Assembly (NCBI GenBank): GCA_002862265.1
Contig: PKCQ01000459.1
Coordinates: 1-9,015, forward strand
Direction of reading: 5' to 3'
DNA length: 9,015 nt
Origin: Planctomycetaceae bacterium
Lineage (GTDB): Bacteria > Planctomycetota > Planctomycetia > Pirellulales > Pirellulaceae
The stretch's first letter is position 1. Each line of letters starts with the position of its first letter. The notes under the pieces were generated by a model. It was given only the letters and a program-made list of their open reading frames with translations, was not told where the DNA came from and did not search any database. Shown one piece after another: positions 7,077 to 9,015 of the stretch. Both the position numbers and the translations under genes were made by a program.

Positions 7077-7173
7077 TCAACGCTTTAGGCAATCCCGGAC
7101 TTAACGCACGTTAGACTCACTCGTTTGCGCGCTGTGCTTGTATATATTCTCAAGAGAACGCCGTTTCAATCGC

Positions 7174-8427
7174 CTAGCTCCAGCTGAGCGCACCTGTGCT
7201 TTGTGAGAAAGCGTCAACTTCGATTCCCATTCGTTGGAGCATGGTTACAAACAGATTACAAAGCGGCGTGCCTTTTTCTTTCGCGATGTATTGTCCGTGG
7301 GGAAACCCTCCGCCTGCGAGAAAGATTGGCAAGTTATTCGCATGATGGGCATTCGCATTTCCAAGGTTGCTACCGAACAGAATGGATGTTCTATCCAAGA
7401 GTGTACCGTCAGCTTCTTGCTTGGACTTCATTTTCCCAAGCAGGCGACCGAAGCATTCAACTATCTTGGATTCAATCAATTGAAGCTGCTCGATCTTCCT
7501 CGGATCCTGTCCGTGGTGAGACAGATTGTGGTGGTTACCAATAACGCCCTCAATGGACGGTACTACGTAGTGGTCTTGAATCATGATCGTTACGACTCGA
7601 GTCGAATCTGTTTGGCTAATCAGTGGCACAAGATCAATCAAAAGTTGAGCTCGGCCAATGATGTCCGCAGTGGTGGGAATGTCCCGAGGCGGTGATGCTT
7701 CGATTTCGGGTTTGGGCTTGTCTATCCAGCTCTGAGCAACAGTGATGTTTTTCTCAGCTGTGCGGATTGAGTCAAAATAGTCGTCGAGTAAGTGGTTGTC
7801 CGAAACACTTGATTTTCGCCGAAGCAACTTGGCTTGGCTCCCAAGTTCATCCAAGATACTCTTGCCATCGTCCAACTTGCGTTTCTGTGCTTGAAGGTCT
7901 GCGGGACTTCCGTTCAGGAACAGTTCGGCGAACAGCTTGCTCGGGCTTGTCGCCGCCGGAATCATCACACCGCCGCTCGTGTAGGACTGACTCTGCGACT
8001 TCATCGTTCCCATGTTGATGGATGGAAAGCGAGTGACACTTCCGAGTTGGCTGGCGGCGAGCTGATCAATGGAAATCGTATTCCTAAATCCTCCCATGCC
8101 TGGCTTACGAGCCGCAGTCAGGAAGGTCATCTCACTGTCGTGGGGTTGGCGGCCGGTCTGATCTTCGTGTTGCAGCCCGGAGAACAACGTAAAGTCCTCG
8201 CGATGCTCTTCGAGTAGCTTGAGGTAGGGCGTCACCTCATAGTCTCTACCCATCGTTTTGGGCCAAAGCGATTTCGGGTGCAATCCGAGTGCGGTACAGA
8301 TAAAGACACTTCGTTGCGGAGGCGCGAAGCTGGCTCCAAACGCTGGATTCATCGCCTCGAGCCAGGGCAGGGCGACGGTAATCCCGGCGGCTCTCAGCAC
8401 GCTGCGGCGATTCAGTGAGGTCTTCAT
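7174..8427 (-). CDS. DUF1552 / HXXSHH-motif protein, Tat-type export signal
   Basis: This is a complete 417-residue DUF1552 protein, a family abundant in planctomycetes and of unknown reaction. I chose the ATG at 8427 because GGAA lies about six bases upstream and the protein then begins MKTSLNRRSVLRAAG, a twin-arginine-like export signal (Arg7-Arg8) followed by a hydrophobic stretch. The in-frame TTG at 8475 would put useless residues in front. The family-naming HxxSHH motif is present at residues 300-305 (HNLSHH), in the context IGNHHNLSHHG. Other family-like segments are PHDSEMTFLTA near the N-terminus and SILFGSNLGNANAHHANNLP near the C-terminus. It lies 73 bases downstream of a DUF1588/DUF1585 gene on the same strand. 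This pairing is typical in planctomycetes and suggests an operon acting outside the cytoplasm. The call is firm; the role is unknown. Confidence 0.93.
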   Translation of the reverse strand: MKTSLNRRSVLRAAGITVALPWLEAMNPAFGASFAPPQRSVFICTALGLHPKSLWPKTMGRDYEVTPYLKLLEEHREDFTLFSGLQHEDQTGRQPHDSEMTFLTAARKPGMGGFRNTISIDQLAASQLGSVTRFPSINMGTMKSQSQSYTSGGVMIPAATSPSKLFAELFLNGSPADLQAQKRKLDDGKSILDELGSQAKLLRRKSSVSDNHLLDDYFDSIRTAEKNITVAQSWIDKPKPEIEASPPRDIPTTADIIGRAQLLIDLVPLISQTDSTRVVTIMIQDHYVVPSIEGVIGNHHNLSHHGQDPRKIEQLQLIESKIVECFGRLLGKMKSKQEADGTLLDRTSILFGSNLGNANAHHANNLPIFLAGGGFPHGQYIAKEKGTPLCNLFVTMLQRMGIEVDAFSQSTGALSWS

Positions 8428-8474
8428 TTGGGTTTCCAAGTTCGGTGTATGATTCGTATCACGCCCCGCGCGCA

Positions 8475-8488
8475 AGCAAATCTTTGCT
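8475..8488. repeat. Small palindrome in the DUF1585-DUF1552 gap
   Basis: AGCAAA-TC-TTTGCT is a 6-bp inverted repeat with a 2-base centre, in the 73-base gap between the two minus-strand genes. It may be chance or a small binding site. Nothing else in the gap stands out. Confidence 0.2.
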
Positions 8489-8500
8489 CAACTCAATGCT

Positions 8501-9015
8501 TTACTGGTGTAGGAAAAGCTTGCTCTGGACGACCGAGAGCATAATGTCGCGCACGGGATAATCGGATTTCTGGTGCTGAGTTAGAATGCGCTCGATCTCT
8601 TGTCGATCCGCAAACTGAATTTCGGCACCAGTCGAAAATACAATTAGCTGCGAAATAAAGTTTCTGGCAAGCTGCTCCTTCTTTCTAAGCAGCAGTTTCT
8701 TGTAGCCTTGAATGTCGATAAACCGCTGGCCATCTGCCGTAACGCCTGTCGAATCAACTTTGGGGCCTTTACGAGGTGGAAGTTTCGAAACGAACCCGAA
8801 GAATGAGGACTCGCCGCCTGAAATCCGATAGTTCGTTCGAAAGCCACCGATTGGATTAAAGGACTCTAATGCGAAACCCGGTGGATCGATTTCACGGTGA
8901 CATTGGTTACAGGATTCCATTTCACGATGAGCGGCCAGAATTTCACGAATGGTCGTCTTGCCGCGAGTGTCTGGCTCGATCGAACCAATTTCGGGCGGTG
9001 GAGGTGAGGGAGGTG
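8501..9015 (-). CDS. DUF1588-DUF1585 protein C-terminus (planctomycete cytochrome-like), 5' end outside window
   Basis: The last 170 residues of a larger protein are visible; the frame is open to the right edge, beyond the internal ATG at 8920. The fragment begins with a proline-rich stretch and EIGSIEPDTRGKTTIRE, then ESCNQCHREIDPPGFALESF. That is the DUF1588 core, including a CxxCH haem-c-type motif at residues 35-39 of the fragment. The last 70 or so residues (FIDIQGYKKLLLRKKEQLAR to QSKLFLHQ) match DUF1585. In full-length family members these follow an N-terminal cytochrome-like (PSCyt/DUF1587) and a DUF1592 domain; those parts would lie beyond the window. Such proteins are thought to be exported, and haem binding is suggested by the motif but not shown. 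The gene ends 73 bases before the DUF1552 start, so the two are probably co-transcribed. The function of the pair is unknown. Confidence 0.93.
   Translation of the reverse strand, partial: PPSPPPPEIGSIEPDTRGKTTIREILAAHREMESCNQCHREIDPPGFALESFNPIGGFRTNYRISGGESSFFGFVSKLPPRKGPKVDSTGVTADGQRFIDIQGYKKLLLRKKEQLARNFISQLIVFSTGAEIQFADRQEIERILTQHQKSDYPVRDIMLSVVQSKLFLHQ

Noticed and set aside
7234..7695. 153-codon plus-strand frame
   Set aside because: Antisense to the DUF1552 gene, which carries the HxxSHH motif on the other strand.
7834..8217. 127-codon plus-strand frame
   Set aside because: Also antisense to the DUF1552 gene, with no independent support.
1..9015. CRISPR array, tRNA/rRNA, insertion sequence, toxin-antitoxin or phage-defence genes
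   Set aside because: I looked for regularly spaced repeats, cloverleaf-type pairing, transposase or integrase motifs and paired small genes, and saw none.

Overview
The window looks like chromosomal DNA of a planctomycete, most likely of the Pirellulaceae (Rhodopirellula-like) type. This is inferred from gene content. It carries two exported formylglycine-type sulfatases, a DUF1552 (HXXSHH-motif) protein beside the tail of a DUF1588/DUF1585 cytochrome-like protein, and an XRE-type regulator with a long disordered N-terminus. Base composition is moderate, with no strong GC bias, and spacing is loose. No RNA gene, insertion sequence, integrase, CRISPR array or phage gene is visible.

Layout. 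Positions 1-3086 hold two minus-strand sulfatase genes in tandem. The downstream one runs off the left edge, so its C-terminus is missing. They are separated by 161 bases that contain a perfect 8-bp hairpin. Positions 3087-3656 are mostly non-coding but hold a plausible 70-codon membrane-protein ORF on the minus strand. Positions 3657-4607 (minus) encode a soluble PAS-GGDEF diguanylate cyclase. A 310-base divergent intergenic region follows, and then an XRE-family helix-turn-helix protein (4918-5739, plus). After 260 non-coding bases comes a secreted protein with a peptidoglycan-binding domain and an NlpC/P60-like Cys-His region (6000-7052, plus). It converges on a minus-strand pair: a DUF1552 protein (7174-8427), preceded by the 3' end of a DUF1588-DUF1585 gene (8501 to the right edge).

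How the genes may work together. The sulfatases probably remove sulfate esters from polysaccharides outside the cytoplasm; the substrate cannot be read from the sequence. The DUF1588/DUF1585 and DUF1552 genes form a familiar two-gene planctomycete unit of unknown biochemical role. The diguanylate cyclase and the HTH protein face away from each other across a shared upstream region, so they may share control, but nothing links them functionally. The secreted PGBD protein stands alone.

I did not find a convincing new multi-gene system. The items most worth a second look are the possible frameshifted mini-gene upstream of the HTH gene, the orphan membrane ORF, the secreted PGBD/NlpC-like protein and the lack of an I-site in the cyclase.
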